DNA of 64,000 nt from CAUPWF01 sp036656615 (GCA_036656615.1 JAVXHY010000003.1:62001-126000); one strand, 5' to 3'. Shown: positions 1 to 10,179, counted from the stretch's first letter. The notes: generated by a model not told the origin, from the sequence alone. A program made the numbers and translations.

Positions 1-2145
1 GCTGAGATTGTTTGTAATGAATCTTTTTACATAAGTGGAGTGGAATTAGATGATTTACGCAATCGACTTGGAATTACAATTTATGCATTGGATTCGTGGT
101 ATTTTGATGATGACATGTGTAAAAAAACCTTAAAAGAACATTTTCATGTAAATAGTATTGCAGGCTTAGGTATTCAAGAATATGAATGTGGTTTGATTGC
201 AGCAGGAGCATTGTTGAAGTATCTATATGAAACACAAAAGACTTCGCTGGCACATTTTACAGCTATTACCAGTTATTCTACAGGAAAATATATGTTATTA
301 GATAGTTCCAGCAGAAGGAATTTAGAGCTGTGTGAAACCTTAAGAGAGAAGCAAAAAAGAGGGTCTCTTCTTTGGGTATTAGATAAAACAAAGACTGCAA
401 TGGGTGCTAGAATGCTTCGCAGTTTTCTGGAACAACCTTTAATTGCTAAGAAGGATATTTTGGAACGACTTGAAGCAGTTGAAGAATTAAAAAACCAGGC
501 GATTTCTCGTGAAGAAATAAGGGAATATATGATACCTGTTTATGATTTGGAACGTTTGATCAGTAAGATTACATATCAGTCTGCAAACCCAAGGGATTTG
601 ATTGCATTTAAAAGTTCTTTGCAAATGCTGCCACATATGAAGTGTATATTGTCCGATATGTCTTCCCCTCTGCTTCAACATTTGTATGAAATTTTAGATC
701 CATTAGAAGAGTTATATGCCCTCATTCATCGTGCGATTTTGGATGAGCCACCTCTTGCTATGAAAGAAGGCGGCATTCTAAAGGATGGATTTAATGAAGA
801 GGTTGACAGGCTTAGAAGTGCAAAGACAGAAGGCAAAAACTGGCTTGCAGAATTGGAAAGTGAAGAACGGGAAAAAACCGGAATCAAAAATATGAAAATA
901 AAATATAATAAGGTGTTTGGTTATTATTTGGAGGTGACTAATTCTAATAAGAATTTGGTGCCAGATTATTATACAAGAAAGCAGACACTTGCTAATGCAG
1001 AACGCTACAGCATCCCAAGATTAAAAGAATTAGAGGATACTATATTAGGCGCAGAAGACAAACTGTTTGCATTGGAATATCAGTTATACTGTGAAGTACG
1101 TGACTCTATCGCCGCACAGGTATTAAGAATCAAGCAAACGGCCAAGGCCATTGCTTATGTAGATGTCTTCGCATCCTTGGCTTTGGTGGCAGAACGAAAT
1201 AATTATGTGCGTCCTAAAATCAACGAAAAAGGTGTGATTGATATCAAGAATGGAAGACATCCTGTTGTGGAGAAAATGATTCCAAATGATATGTTTATTG
1301 CAAATGACACTTATTTAAATGATAAGAAAGATCGTATTACGATTATTACAGGACCTAATATGGCGGGAAAATCTACCTATATGAGGCAGACCGCATTAAT
1401 TGTACTATTAGCTCAAATTGGAAGCTTTGTTCCGGCACAAAGCGCCAATATTGGAATTGTAGACCGGATATTTACTAGAGTTGGGGCGTCCGATGACTTG
1501 GCTTCGGGACAAAGTACATTTATGGTAGAAATGACAGAGGTAGCCAATATTTTGCGTAATGCGACCAGTCAAAGTCTTTTGATATTGGATGAAATTGGTC
1601 GTGGAACCAGTACCTTTGATGGGCTGAGTATTGCGTGGGCGGTAGTGGAGCACATAAGTAACAGTCGACTGCTTGGTGCAAAGACCTTGTTTGCTACACA
1701 TTATCATGAATTGACAGAGCTAGAAGGAAAAATAGAAAATGTAAATAATTATTGTATTGCAGTAAAAGAAAATGGTGATGATATCGTGTTTCTTCGTAAA
1801 ATCGTCAAAGGCGGAGCAGATAAAAGCTATGGAATTCAGGTCGCTAAATTAGCTGGTGTACCAGATTCTGTTATTCATAGAGCAAAAGAAATTGTATCTG
1901 AATTAAGCGAGGCAGATATTACAACTAGAGTGAAAGATATTTCTATTCAAAAGCATGGGGATGAGAAAAAGCAGATATCCAAACGCTATGATGAAGTGGA
2001 TTTGGCCCAAATGTCTCTGTTTGATACGGTGAAAGATGATGATGTTCTAAAAGAGCTTAAAGAGTTAGATGTTACGAATCTGACTCCAATGGATGCCATG
2101 AACACCATTTATCGGTTACAAAATAAACTGAAGAATCGTTGGTAG
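1..2145 (+). CDS. mutS: DNA mismatch repair protein MutS (5' end cut by window)
   Basis: MutS recognises base mismatches and small loops and, with MutL, starts methyl-independent mismatch repair. The frame is open from base 1, so the N-terminal mismatch-binding domain (about 150 residues) lies outside the window; 714 codons are visible. The lever/clamp region is followed by the ATPase domain: Walker A GPNMAGKST begins at 1351 and the Walker B/signature stretch DEIGRGTSTFDG at 1588. A QMSLFD motif near 2008 matches the beta-clamp-binding consensus found near the C-terminus of many MutS proteins. The gene runs directly into mutL (gap of 8 bases), the usual mutSL operon order. The GTG at 40 is internal and should not be taken as the start. 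Confidence 0.98.
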   Translation, partial: AEIVCNESFYISGVELDDLRNRLGITIYALDSWYFDDDMCKKTLKEHFHVNSIAGLGIQEYECGLIAAGALLKYLYETQKTSLAHFTAITSYSTGKYMLLDSSSRRNLELCETLREKQKRGSLLWVLDKTKTAMGARMLRSFLEQPLIAKKDILERLEAVEELKNQAISREEIREYMIPVYDLERLISKITYQSANPRDLIAFKSSLQMLPHMKCILSDMSSPLLQHLYEILDPLEELYALIHRAILDEPPLAMKEGGILKDGFNEEVDRLRSAKTEGKNWLAELESEEREKTGIKNMKIKYNKVFGYYLEVTNSNKNLVPDYYTRKQTLANAERYSIPRLKELEDTILGAEDKLFALEYQLYCEVRDSIAAQVLRIKQTAKAIAYVDVFASLALVAERNNYVRPKINEKGVIDIKNGRHPVVEKMIPNDMFIANDTYLNDKKDRITIITGPNMAGKSTYMRQTALIVLLAQIGSFVPAQSANIGIVDRIFTRVGASDDLASGQSTFMVEMTEVANILRNATSQSLLILDEIGRGTSTFDGLSIAWAVVEHISNSRLLGAKTLFATHYHELTELEGKIENVNNYCIAVKENGDDIVFLRKIVKGGADKSYGIQVAKLAGVPDSVIHRAKEIVSELSEADITTRVKDISIQKHGDEKKQISKRYDEVDLAQMSLFDTVKDDDVLKELKELDVTNLTPMDAMNTIYRLQNKLKNRW

Positions 2146-2153
2146 GTGAACAT

Positions 2154-4013
2154 ATGTCAGATATTCAAATTTTAGATCAGTTGACGATAGACAAAATTGC
2201 CGCAGGAGAGGTCATTGAACGTCCCTCTTCTATTGTAAAAGAATTAGTAGAAAATTCCATTGATGCAGGAGCAACGGCTGTAACCATAGAGATTAAAGAG
2301 GGTGGAATTACATTTATTAGAATTACGGATAACGGGCAAGGAATTGAAAAAGAACAAATCCCGTTAGCTTTTTTGCGTCATTCTACAAGTAAGATACGAT
2401 CGGTGGATGATTTGGTTCACGTGGCCTCTCTTGGATTTCGGGGAGAAGCACTTTCTAGTATCGCTGCCATTTCTCAAGTGGAATTCATTACAAAGAGACC
2501 ACAAGATGGTTCGGGCAGTCGCTATATGATGGAAGGAGGAACAGCGAAATCCTTAGAAGACATTGGTGCTCCTGATGGTACCACGTTTTTAATTCATCAA
2601 ATCTTTTATAATACTCCGGCTAGACGTAAATTCCTTAAAACACCCATGACAGAGGCAAGTCATGTGAATGAACTGGTTACAAGATTAGCACTTTCACATC
2701 CGGAGATTTCTTTTCAATTTATTACAAATGGGCAGGAAAAGCTGCATACATCGGGGAATGGGAATCTAAAAGATGTCATTTATCATATATTTGGTAGAGA
2801 AATTGCCAATCATGTGATTGAGGTGCAAGGAAAAACACCTGACATAAAGCTGACCGGGTTTATTGGGAAGCCGTTGATTTCAAGAGGAAATCGTAATTAT
2901 GAAACTTTTTTTATTAATGGCCGTTATGTAAAAAGCAGTATTATTTCAAAAGCCATTGAAGATGCTTATAAAGGATTTACGATGCAGCATCGTTATCCCT
3001 TTACCGTCCTACATATAGAAATGCATGGTAATGATTTGGATGTGAATGTTCATCCTACTAAAATGGAATTGCGGTTTCGTAACCAGCAGCAAGTCTATCG
3101 TGATATATGTGAAACCATCAAACTAGCACTTCATGAGCGCGAGACCATCCCAGTGGTTGAAGTACCAGAACCTGTGAACACAGTGGAAGCGGTGAACAAT
3201 TATTCAGAAGACTATTTTATAGAAAAGATGAAAGAACGTGTAGCCTCCTATCACCAACAAGAATCCGCAGCAGAAGTGAGAAACACAACCGAACTACTGA
3301 ATCCAGGAGCGCACATCAATAAAATCAAAGAAACAGTTACTTATAATAAACCAAACCAAATGAAACCGATAAATGAACCGATAAATGAACAACTAAATCT
3401 TTTTCAGGAACATTTATTAAGGCAGGATGTAGCCTTAGAATATCGCCTGATTGGTCAACTGTTTCAGACCTATTGGTTGGTGGAGTTCAAAGAACAGCTT
3501 TATATTATTGATCAGCATGCAGCCCATGAAAAAGTACTTTATGAACAGATGATCAAGGGGATTTTGAACAAAGAATTCACATCTCAGTATGTGGATCCGC
3601 CAATTATTTTGAATCTTACGATGCAGGAGGCACAGCTTTTGGGCAAGCATTTGGATAGTTTTACAAAAATTGGATTCGAGATTGAAGCATTTGGAGGGGA
3701 TGCATTTGCAGTGCGTGCTGTGCCAGCTAATTTATACAGTATAGCAAAAGAAGATCTGCTGATCGAAATGCTGGATCATTTATCAGAAAGCCTGTCATCT
3801 AATGTAGTGGAAGATACCATCGCTGAAAAAATAGCATCCATGTCATGTAAAGCGGCGGTCAAAGGGAATTCTAAACTATCAGAAAGTGAGGTGGATCATT
3901 TGATTGGGGAATTATTGCAGTTGGATAATCCATATCATTGTCCACATGGCAGACCTACTATTATTGCCATGACCAAGAAGGAAATAGAAAAAAAATTTAA
4001 AAGAATTGTGTAG
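2154..4013 (+). CDS. mutL: DNA mismatch repair protein MutL
   Basis: MutL is the GHKL-family ATPase that couples MutS to strand removal. The 619-residue protein has the N-terminal ATPase motifs (ENSIDAG, DNGQGI, LGFRGEALSS), a variable linker at about 340-425, and a C-terminal dimerisation/endonuclease domain. DQHAAHEKVLYE fits the DQHA(x)2E(x)4E metal-binding nuclease motif, with SCKAAVKGN and CPHGRPT further on, so this MutL should nick DNA, as expected in bacteria without MutH. I chose ATG 2154, preceded by AGGTGA with a 4-base spacer; the in-frame TTG at 2139 overlaps the end of mutS and adds residues unlike the family. Confidence 0.97.
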   Translation: MSDIQILDQLTIDKIAAGEVIERPSSIVKELVENSIDAGATAVTIEIKEGGITFIRITDNGQGIEKEQIPLAFLRHSTSKIRSVDDLVHVASLGFRGEALSSIAAISQVEFITKRPQDGSGSRYMMEGGTAKSLEDIGAPDGTTFLIHQIFYNTPARRKFLKTPMTEASHVNELVTRLALSHPEISFQFITNGQEKLHTSGNGNLKDVIYHIFGREIANHVIEVQGKTPDIKLTGFIGKPLISRGNRNYETFFINGRYVKSSIISKAIEDAYKGFTMQHRYPFTVLHIEMHGNDLDVNVHPTKMELRFRNQQQVYRDICETIKLALHERETIPVVEVPEPVNTVEAVNNYSEDYFIEKMKERVASYHQQESAAEVRNTTELLNPGAHINKIKETVTYNKPNQMKPINEPINEQLNLFQEHLLRQDVALEYRLIGQLFQTYWLVEFKEQLYIIDQHAAHEKVLYEQMIKGILNKEFTSQYVDPPIILNLTMQEAQLLGKHLDSFTKIGFEIEAFGGDAFAVRAVPANLYSIAKEDLLIEMLDHLSESLSSNVVEDTIAEKIASMSCKAAVKGNSKLSESEVDHLIGELLQLDNPYHCPHGRPTIIAMTKKEIEKKFKRIV

Positions 4014-4020
4014 GAGCAAC

Positions 4021-4968
4021 ATGAAAAAACCATTAATTGTATTAGCTGGTCCAACTGCTGTAGGAAAAACGAAAGCCTCAATCCATTTGGCAGCTGCTAT
4101 TGGAGGAGAAATTATTTCTGCAGATTCCATGCAGGTATACAAGGAATTAACCATTGGAACTGCCAAAATTACACCAGAAGAAATGCAAGGCATTCCTCAT
4201 TATTTAATTGATGTGTTAGAACCAGATCAGGAATTTCATGTGGTGAAATTTCAACAAATGGCAAAGCAGGCAATGGAGGAAATCTATAAGAAGGGAAAAA
4301 TTCCAATCCTTGTTGGTGGAACTGGATTTTACATACAAGCGCTTATTTATGATATTGATTTTACGGAAAATGAAACCGATTCTTCTTATCGGATGGAGTT
4401 GGAACAACTTGCAAAAGAACGTGGATCTACTTATCTTCATGACCTGCTAAAAGGGGTAGATGAAAAAGCAGCCCAGGAAATTCATGCGCATAATTTAAAA
4501 CGGGTCATCCGGGCACTGGAATTTTATAAGCAGACTGGAAACAAAATATCTAAACACAATGAAAAGGAACGCCAAAAAGAATCGCCTTATGAGCTTTGCT
4601 TTTTTGTTTTGACAGATGAACGAACCCATTTATATCAGCGTATTAATCAGCGTATTGATCTTATGATGAAACAGGGGTTATTAGAAGAGGTGAAGAGTCT
4701 TAAGGCTAAGGGTTACACAAAAGATATGGTGGCAATGCAAGGACTAGGTTATAAGGAATTACTCTCTTATTTGGATGGAGCTTATACCTTAGAGGAGGCG
4801 GTTACTGTTTTAAAAAGAGACACCCGACATTTTGCAAAGCGGCAGCTTACTTGGTTTAAAAGAGAACGAAATGTCATATGGATTGATAAGAGTCAGTATC
4901 AATATGTGGATGAAGATATAGAAAGAGTGATGTTAGAGAACGTGAAGGAGAGGTTATCCATTTTATGA
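4021..4968 (+). CDS. miaA: tRNA dimethylallyltransferase MiaA
   Basis: MiaA transfers a dimethylallyl group from dimethylallyl pyrophosphate to N6 of A37 in tRNAs that read UNN codons. The 315-residue protein begins with the P-loop GPTAVGKT (residues 10-17), followed by SADSMQVY with the catalytic Asp. The middle region has VGGTGFY, and the C-terminal part has GYKEL and RDTRHFAKRQLTWFKR, all typical of the family. The start is ATG 4021 after TAGGAG that overlaps the mutL stop codon. The gene overlaps the next one by four bases (ATGA), so mutS-mutL-miaA and the PLP gene are probably one transcript. Confidence 0.97.
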   Translation: MKKPLIVLAGPTAVGKTKASIHLAAAIGGEIISADSMQVYKELTIGTAKITPEEMQGIPHYLIDVLEPDQEFHVVKFQQMAKQAMEEIYKKGKIPILVGGTGFYIQALIYDIDFTENETDSSYRMELEQLAKERGSTYLHDLLKGVDEKAAQEIHAHNLKRVIRALEFYKQTGNKISKHNEKERQKESPYELCFFVLTDERTHLYQRINQRIDLMMKQGLLEEVKSLKAKGYTKDMVAMQGLGYKELLSYLDGAYTLEEAVTVLKRDTRHFAKRQLTWFKRERNVIWIDKSQYQYVDEDIERVMLENVKERLSIL

Positions 4969-6248
4969 AGGAATGTTTGGAACTATATCAACAATTAGGA
5001 ATATCAAAAGAGGTTTATCAATTTGGGGAGAATATTGCTGTTTCCTTAAAAGATCGGTTTCAAAAAATCGATGAAACGGCTGAATACAATCAGTTGAAGG
5101 TGATTAAAGCAATGCAGGAAAATAGAGTAAATGAAGCTTGTTTTCATTATTCTAGTGGATACGGATATAATGACCAGGGAAGAGACACATTAGAAGCAGT
5201 TTATGCCAGTACTTTTCATACGGAATCAGCACTGGTACGACCACAGATTACCTGTGGTACTCATGCACTATCTTTAGCATTAGCGGCTAATCTGCGTTAT
5301 GGCGATGAATTATTGTCACCAGTGGGAAAACCCTATGATACGTTGGAAGAAGTGATTGGAATTCGAAAATCCAATGGTTCCTTAGCAGAGTATGGTGTGA
5401 CCTATCGGCAGGTAGAATTATTAGAAAATGGGACCTTTGATTATCCAGCAATCAAAGCTGCCATTGGAAAGAAAACCAAGATGATTACGATTCAACGCTC
5501 CAAAGGTTACCAGACTAGACCCAGTTTTTCGGTTACTCAAATCGGAGAATTGATTGCCTTTGTGAAGACAATCAAACCAGATGTGATTTGTATGGTTGAT
5601 AATTGTTATGGAGAGTTTGTAGAGCGGATAGAACCAAGTGACGTGGGCGCTGATTTGGTAGTAGGATCTTTGATTAAAAATCCTGGAGGGGGACTAGCAC
5701 CTATTGGCGGATATATTGCTGGTAAGAATTCTTATATTGAGAATTGTGCATATCGACTTACGTCCCCTGGACTTGGAAAGGAGGTTGGTGCCTCCTTAGG
5801 TGTGATGCAGTCTTTCTATCAAGGTTTCTTTTTGGCACCGACTGTAGTAGCAGGTGCGCTAAAGAGTGCGGTCTTTGCGGCAAATATTTATGAAAAATTA
5901 GGGTATTTCGTGGTTCCAAACAGCACGGAGAGCAGACATGATATTATTCAGGCAGTGGAGCTTGGCAGTGGAGCAGCCGTGATTGCTTTTTGTCAGGGAA
6001 TTCAGGCGGCGGCACCGGTGGATAGTTATGTATCACCGGAACCATGGCCCATGCCGGGATATGACAGTGAGGTGATTATGGCGGCAGGAGCATTTGTCCA
6101 GGGTTCCTCTATTGAACTAAGTGCAGATGGGCCAATTAAACCACCTTATGCTGTTTATTTTCAAGGGGGTCTTACTTGGGCACATGGGAAGTTTGGAATT
6201 CTAATGTCTTTGGAACAATTAGTAAGAAAAGGAATGATATCATTATGA
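4965..6248 (+). CDS. PLP-dependent methionine gamma-lyase family protein (aluminum-resistance type)
   Basis: This 427-residue fold-type I PLP enzyme belongs to the family annotated as methionine gamma-lyase or aluminum resistance protein (Met_gamma_lyase, related to B. subtilis YnbB). The PLP lysine is probably K238 in the SLIKNPGGG motif; upstream are a CGTHALSLAL stretch that would hold the cofactor phosphate and MVDNCYGEF, whose Asp would contact the pyridine nitrogen. Members are common in Firmicutes next to miaA, but the physiological substrate is not firmly established, so a C-S lyase role is an inference from fold and family name. The start ATG 4965 overlaps the miaA stop codon and has AAGGAGAGG at 4945-4953. 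Confidence 0.9.
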   Translation: MKECLELYQQLGISKEVYQFGENIAVSLKDRFQKIDETAEYNQLKVIKAMQENRVNEACFHYSSGYGYNDQGRDTLEAVYASTFHTESALVRPQITCGTHALSLALAANLRYGDELLSPVGKPYDTLEEVIGIRKSNGSLAEYGVTYRQVELLENGTFDYPAIKAAIGKKTKMITIQRSKGYQTRPSFSVTQIGELIAFVKTIKPDVICMVDNCYGEFVERIEPSDVGADLVVGSLIKNPGGGLAPIGGYIAGKNSYIENCAYRLTSPGLGKEVGASLGVMQSFYQGFFLAPTVVAGALKSAVFAANIYEKLGYFVVPNSTESRHDIIQAVELGSGAAVIAFCQGIQAAAPVDSYVSPEPWPMPGYDSEVIMAAGAFVQGSSIELSADGPIKPPYAVYFQGGLTWAHGKFGILMSLEQLVRKGMISL

Positions 6249-7489
6249 AACAACCAAAGGTTCTTGTAATTGGCGGTGGCGCTTCTGGTCTGACTGCTGC
6301 AATAGCCGCAGCTAGAAATGGGGCGCAGGTTCTAATCATAGAACAAAAAGATCGATTAGGGAAAAAGATTCTTTCTACAGGAAATGGAAGATGCAATCTG
6401 ACGAATGAATATATGAATCCGGATTGTTATCGTGGAGAAGATACGTCCATTGTTTCGACGGTATTGGATCGATTTGGGGTACCAGAGACCTTGTCCTTTT
6501 TTCGATCTCTTGGTATATTAACAAGAAGCAGAAATGGTTATATTTATCCACTGTCTGATCAGGCGGCAGCAGTTCTGGATGTGTTACGACTTGAGGTAGA
6601 ACATTTGGGCATTCCCGTACTCTTGAACATGAAAGTAACAGAAATTAAGCAGACAATTCAAGGGTTTGTTGTTTATACCAACCAAAAGATCTTGGATGGT
6701 AATGTTGTAATTATGGCAACTGGTGGGAAAGCAGCTCCTGTTCTTGGCTCAGATGGCAGTGGTTATCAATTAGCGAAAGCATTTGGACATTCCCTTACAC
6801 CAATCGTGCCGGCACTTGTTCAGTTAGAGGGTGCTGGAACATATTTTAAACAATTAGCAGGAGTACGAACAGAAGCAGCAGTGACGGCTTTGATTGATGG
6901 ACGTGAGGCTGCCACAGATCAAGGAGAGCTTCAATTAACAGACTATGGTATTTCAGGCATTCCAGTATTCCAAATTAGCCGTTATGCTGCCAGAGGTCTC
7001 TATGAAAAAAGAAATGTGGAAGTAAGGGTGGATTTCCTTCCAACTATCAATCATTCGGATTTTTTTCATTTGTTAAAAGAACGAATCAAACAAAATAATA
7101 GTAAGACATCAGAAGAACTTCTGATTGGTATATTTCATAAGAAACTAGCTGCTTTTCTTTTGAAACAGGCACAAATCAAATTACAAATCAAAGGAAGCAG
7201 TCTAACCGATCATCAGCTGTATCAATTCACCAATCTATGCAAATCATATGTTGTTCCTATAAGTGCAACCAAATCATTTGATCAGGCACAGATTTGCGCA
7301 GGTGGAGTAAAAACAACAGAAATAAACCCACACACCATGGAATCTAAATTAATCCAATCTTTGTATATGACAGGAGAATTAATGGATATAGATGGAATCT
7401 GCGGTGGGTATAACCTACAATGGGCATGGGCAACCGGATATATAGCCGGTGAAAGTGCAGCGAAAGGAAATTATAATGCTAAGAATTAA
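6245..7489 (+). CDS. HI0933/YhiN-type NAD(P)/FAD-dependent oxidoreductase
   Basis: A 414-residue flavoprotein of the HI0933-like family (aminoacetone oxidase / BaiN-like). The dinucleotide-binding motif VIGGGASGLTAA lies at residues 7-18, followed by STGNGRCNLTN, a family hallmark. The C-terminal part has ICAGGVKTTEINPHTMES and ends with a GELMDIDGICGGYNLQWA stretch that completes the FAD site. Bai-operon members have been tied to bile-acid reduction, but nothing here supports that specific role. The start ATG 6245 overlaps the previous stop (ATGA) and has AAGGAA at a spacing of about 10. The last 14 bases overlap the next flavoprotein gene, so the two are probably co-translated. Confidence 0.9.
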   Translation: MKQPKVLVIGGGASGLTAAIAAARNGAQVLIIEQKDRLGKKILSTGNGRCNLTNEYMNPDCYRGEDTSIVSTVLDRFGVPETLSFFRSLGILTRSRNGYIYPLSDQAAAVLDVLRLEVEHLGIPVLLNMKVTEIKQTIQGFVVYTNQKILDGNVVIMATGGKAAPVLGSDGSGYQLAKAFGHSLTPIVPALVQLEGAGTYFKQLAGVRTEAAVTALIDGREAATDQGELQLTDYGISGIPVFQISRYAARGLYEKRNVEVRVDFLPTINHSDFFHLLKERIKQNNSKTSEELLIGIFHKKLAAFLLKQAQIKLQIKGSSLTDHQLYQFTNLCKSYVVPISATKSFDQAQICAGGVKTTEINPHTMESKLIQSLYMTGELMDIDGICGGYNLQWAWATGYIAGESAAKGNYNAKN

Positions 7490-9080
7490 TCAATTAAAGC
7501 TTTCACCAGATCACACAGAGAAGGATTTGCTTGCTAAAATAAGTAAAATGTTGCGGTTAGAGGAAACAAAGATTAAAACCTATCGGATCAGAAAACAATC
7601 AATTGATGCAAGAGATCAGGCGGATATTAAATATATTTATACGGTAGATGTGCGTATTGGCAATGAAATTCAGTGGCTTAAAAGTAATCATAATAAACAA
7701 ATTGAGAAAATTGAAAAGAAATCCTATCGTTTTCCAGAATGTGGCAGCACACCACTAAGTAAACGTCCTGTTGTAGTGGGAAGTGGTCCTGCTGGTTTGT
7801 TTTGCTCTTATTTATTAGCGGAAGCTGGATTTAGGCCGATTATGCTTGAACGTGGCGGGGATGTGGATGAACGAACCGCGGATGTAGAACACTTTTGGAA
7901 AGATGGCGTTTTAAATCTAGAATCAAATGTGCAGTTTGGTGAAGGAGGTGCAGGAACCTTTTCAGATGGGAAATTAAATACACTGGTAAAGGACAAGTGG
8001 AATCGAAATCAGAAGGTATTAGAAGTTTTGGTCGAACATGGAGCTCCAGAAGTTATTTTATATGAAAGCAAGCCTCACATAGGAACGGATGTATTGACCA
8101 CCGTTGTTAAAAACATGAGAAATCATATGATTCAAATGGGTGGAGAGGTTCGTTTTCACAGTAAGGTAACAGATATCCAAATATCAAATGGCACAATAAC
8201 AGGTGTCAAAGTCAATGAGGATTATTTGTTGGAATCTTCTATAGTCGTATTTGCAATTGGGCACAGTGCAAGAGATACGTTTGAATGTCTTCAAGAGAAG
8301 CATGTGCCAATGGAAGCAAAAGCATTTGCTATTGGAGTACGCATCGAACATACTCAGGATATGATACAGGAAAGTCAATATGGAAAAGTCATGAAAGACC
8401 AGCTTCCTCCGGCTTCCTATAAATTAGCTACTCAATTAGGGAACGGGAGAGGGGTGTATTCTTTTTGCATGTGCCCAGGTGGTTACGTAGTGAATGCTTC
8501 TTCTGAACAAAATCGGTTGGCAGTTAATGGAATGAGTTATCGTGACCGTAATGGGGTCAATGCCAATAGTGCCATTGTGGTAACCGTTACCCCAGATGAT
8601 TTTGCAAGTAAGGATTCACTGGCAGGAATTGCATACCAACGAGATTTGGAAGAAAAAGCTTTTCAAATTGGAGAAGGGCAGGTTCCAGTTCAGTGTTTTA
8701 AGGACTATGTACTTCATGAGAAAACAACTACATTGGGAAGGATCACGCCACAAATCAAAGGAACCTATCGTTTAGCAAATGTTCGTTCTATTTTTGCAAA
8801 AGAAATAGGAGATGCCATTGAACAGGGAATAAAAGAATTTGATAGAAAAATCAAGGGATTTGCAATGGAAGATGCCGTGATCTCCGGCGTAGAAAGCAGA
8901 ACATCTTCACCAGTTAGAATTCTTAGGGATTCCAACTTAGAAAGTAGTGTGAAAGGATTATATCCAGCAGGAGAAGGCGCAGGATATGCAGGTGGTATTG
9001 TGTCGGCATCTATGGATGGAATGAAGGTAGCAGAGGCCATTGCCGTAGAATTCAGTTTGAAGGATGAAATATCGTTTTAA
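7476..9080 (+). CDS. COG2509-type FAD-dependent dehydrogenase
   Basis: A 534-residue flavoprotein of the uncharacterised FAD-dependent dehydrogenase family (COG2509). An N-terminal domain of about 95 residues precedes the FAD motif VVVGSGPAGLFCS. FGEGGAGTFSDGKLNT and the C-terminal GEGAGYAGGIVSASMDG are strongly conserved family stretches. No substrate is known. The start is ATG 7476, inside the end of the preceding gene, with AAAGGA about 9 bases upstream; a GTG at 7449 is possible but adds nine residues with no support. This is the last gene of the apparent mutS transcript; about 90 non-coding bases follow. Confidence 0.88.
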   Translation: MLRINQLKLSPDHTEKDLLAKISKMLRLEETKIKTYRIRKQSIDARDQADIKYIYTVDVRIGNEIQWLKSNHNKQIEKIEKKSYRFPECGSTPLSKRPVVVGSGPAGLFCSYLLAEAGFRPIMLERGGDVDERTADVEHFWKDGVLNLESNVQFGEGGAGTFSDGKLNTLVKDKWNRNQKVLEVLVEHGAPEVILYESKPHIGTDVLTTVVKNMRNHMIQMGGEVRFHSKVTDIQISNGTITGVKVNEDYLLESSIVVFAIGHSARDTFECLQEKHVPMEAKAFAIGVRIEHTQDMIQESQYGKVMKDQLPPASYKLATQLGNGRGVYSFCMCPGGYVVNASSEQNRLAVNGMSYRDRNGVNANSAIVVTVTPDDFASKDSLAGIAYQRDLEEKAFQIGEGQVPVQCFKDYVLHEKTTTLGRITPQIKGTYRLANVRSIFAKEIGDAIEQGIKEFDRKIKGFAMEDAVISGVESRTSSPVRILRDSNLESSVKGLYPAGEGAGYAGGIVSASMDGMKVAEAIAVEFSLKDEISF

Positions 9081-9171
9081 AGAATTCTTTAGAATGGTAT
9101 ATACACTATTTTCAAAATATGGTAAAATAATGTGAGTTTGTGAAAATATTGAATTGAGGTGGAATGAAACT

Positions 9172-9429
9172 ATGAAATCTGCAGGTAAAAATCCTTGGGC
9201 ATTATTTCTGTTGCTTTTAGCAGGTATTGTTCTTGGTGGATTTATTGGAATGCTAGCGGAAAAAATACCAGTTCTGTCTTGGTTGTCTTATGGGCAGACT
9301 TTTGGACTGGATCGCCCAATTATTGTTAATTTAGGGTTGTTAGTTATAACCTTTGGGCTACAGATTAAAATCACAATTGCCAGTATTATTGGAGTTGTTT
9401 TAGCAGCAATTGTGTATCGTTTCTTATAG
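9172..9429 (+). CDS. DUF4321 small membrane protein
   Basis: An 85-residue protein with two predicted membrane segments (about residues 9-27 and 54-80) separated by a short loop with LSYGQTFGLDRP. The pattern matches the DUF4321 family of clostridial small membrane proteins often found just upstream of radC and mreB. The function is unknown; a link to the elongation machinery is suggested only by neighbourhood. The start ATG 9172 has GAGGTGG at 9156-9162; the in-frame TTG 9154 lies just upstream of that site. An AT-rich stretch with a weak TAAAAT -10-like hexamer near 9123 may hold the promoter of the shape operon. Confidence 0.8.
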   Translation: MKSAGKNPWALFLLLLAGIVLGGFIGMLAEKIPVLSWLSYGQTFGLDRPIIVNLGLLVITFGLQIKITIASIIGVVLAAIVYRFL

Positions 9430-9464
9430 CATTTTCTATTGCAATACAAGAGTCTAATGATAAG

Positions 9465-10160
9465 ATGAATCAGACAAATACCATGAAAGAATTACCAAAA
9501 GAGGAACGCCCCTATGAAAAATGCGAACACAAGGGGGCAACTAGTTTAACGGATACGGAGTTACTTGCTGTACTTTTACGTACAGGGTCTCAGGGAGAAA
9601 ATGTGCTTGATTTAGCCAGGCAGATTCTTTTCCCTAGCCATTTAAAGGATGGAATATTGAATCTTCACAAATGGTCATTGGAACAATTAGTTATGATGAA
9701 AGGCATTGGCAAAGTGAAAGCAATACAAATATTGTGTGTGTCAGAGCTTGCTAAGAGGCTTTCAAAAGCAGATGCTTACCAAGGACTTAATTTTTCGGTA
9801 CCTTCATCTGTCGCAGAATACTACATGGAAGATATGCGACATCAAAAGCAGGAAGAATTAAAGCTTTTAATGTTAAATACAAAAACACGACTGATTGGAG
9901 AAAGTAATATTTCTAAAGGGACAGTAAATGCTTCCTTGATTTCTCCGAGAGAATTATTTATAGAAGCATTACAAAAGAATGCAGTTTCCATTATATTACT
10001 TCATAATCATCCCAGTGGTGATCCTTCCCCAAGCAGAGAAGATATCTTAGTTACAAAAAGGGTAAAGGAAGCAGGTAGTTTAATTGGAATAGAACTGTTA
10101 GATCATATTATTATTGGGAACAATTGTTATATCAGCTTTTGTGAAAAGGGCATTATATAA
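9465..10160 (+). CDS. radC: RadC family protein (JAB/MPN domain)
   Basis: A 231-residue RadC-family protein. The N-terminal half carries a helix-hairpin-helix DNA-binding segment (MMKGIGKVKAIQI). The C-terminal half has the JAMM metal-binding motif HNHPSGDPSPSRED (HxH with a downstream Asp). RadC was named for DNA repair, but its biochemical activity is still uncertain, and it is often adjacent to mreB as here. The start is not strongly marked: ATG 9465 is preceded only by a weak purine-rich AAGAG/GATAAG, and ATG 9483 has no ribosome site either. Confidence 0.92.
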   Translation: MNQTNTMKELPKEERPYEKCEHKGATSLTDTELLAVLLRTGSQGENVLDLARQILFPSHLKDGILNLHKWSLEQLVMMKGIGKVKAIQILCVSELAKRLSKADAYQGLNFSVPSSVAEYYMEDMRHQKQEELKLLMLNTKTRLIGESNISKGTVNASLISPRELFIEALQKNAVSIILLHNHPSGDPSPSREDILVTKRVKEAGSLIGIELLDHIIIGNNCYISFCEKGII

Positions 10161-10179
10161 CAGAAGAAAGGGACATCAT

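Noticed and set aside
2139..2153. TTG start for mutL
   Set aside because: It overlaps mutS and precedes the ribosome site; ATG 2154 fits the family start.
9078..9091. Palindrome TAAAGAATTCTTTA after the flavoprotein gene
   Set aside because: It has no T-run and no spacing expected of an operator, and includes the stop codon; it may be chance in AT-rich DNA.
10114..10179. Longer MreB start inside radC
   Set aside because: The added residues are read from radC in another frame, and ATG 10180 has the ribosome site.
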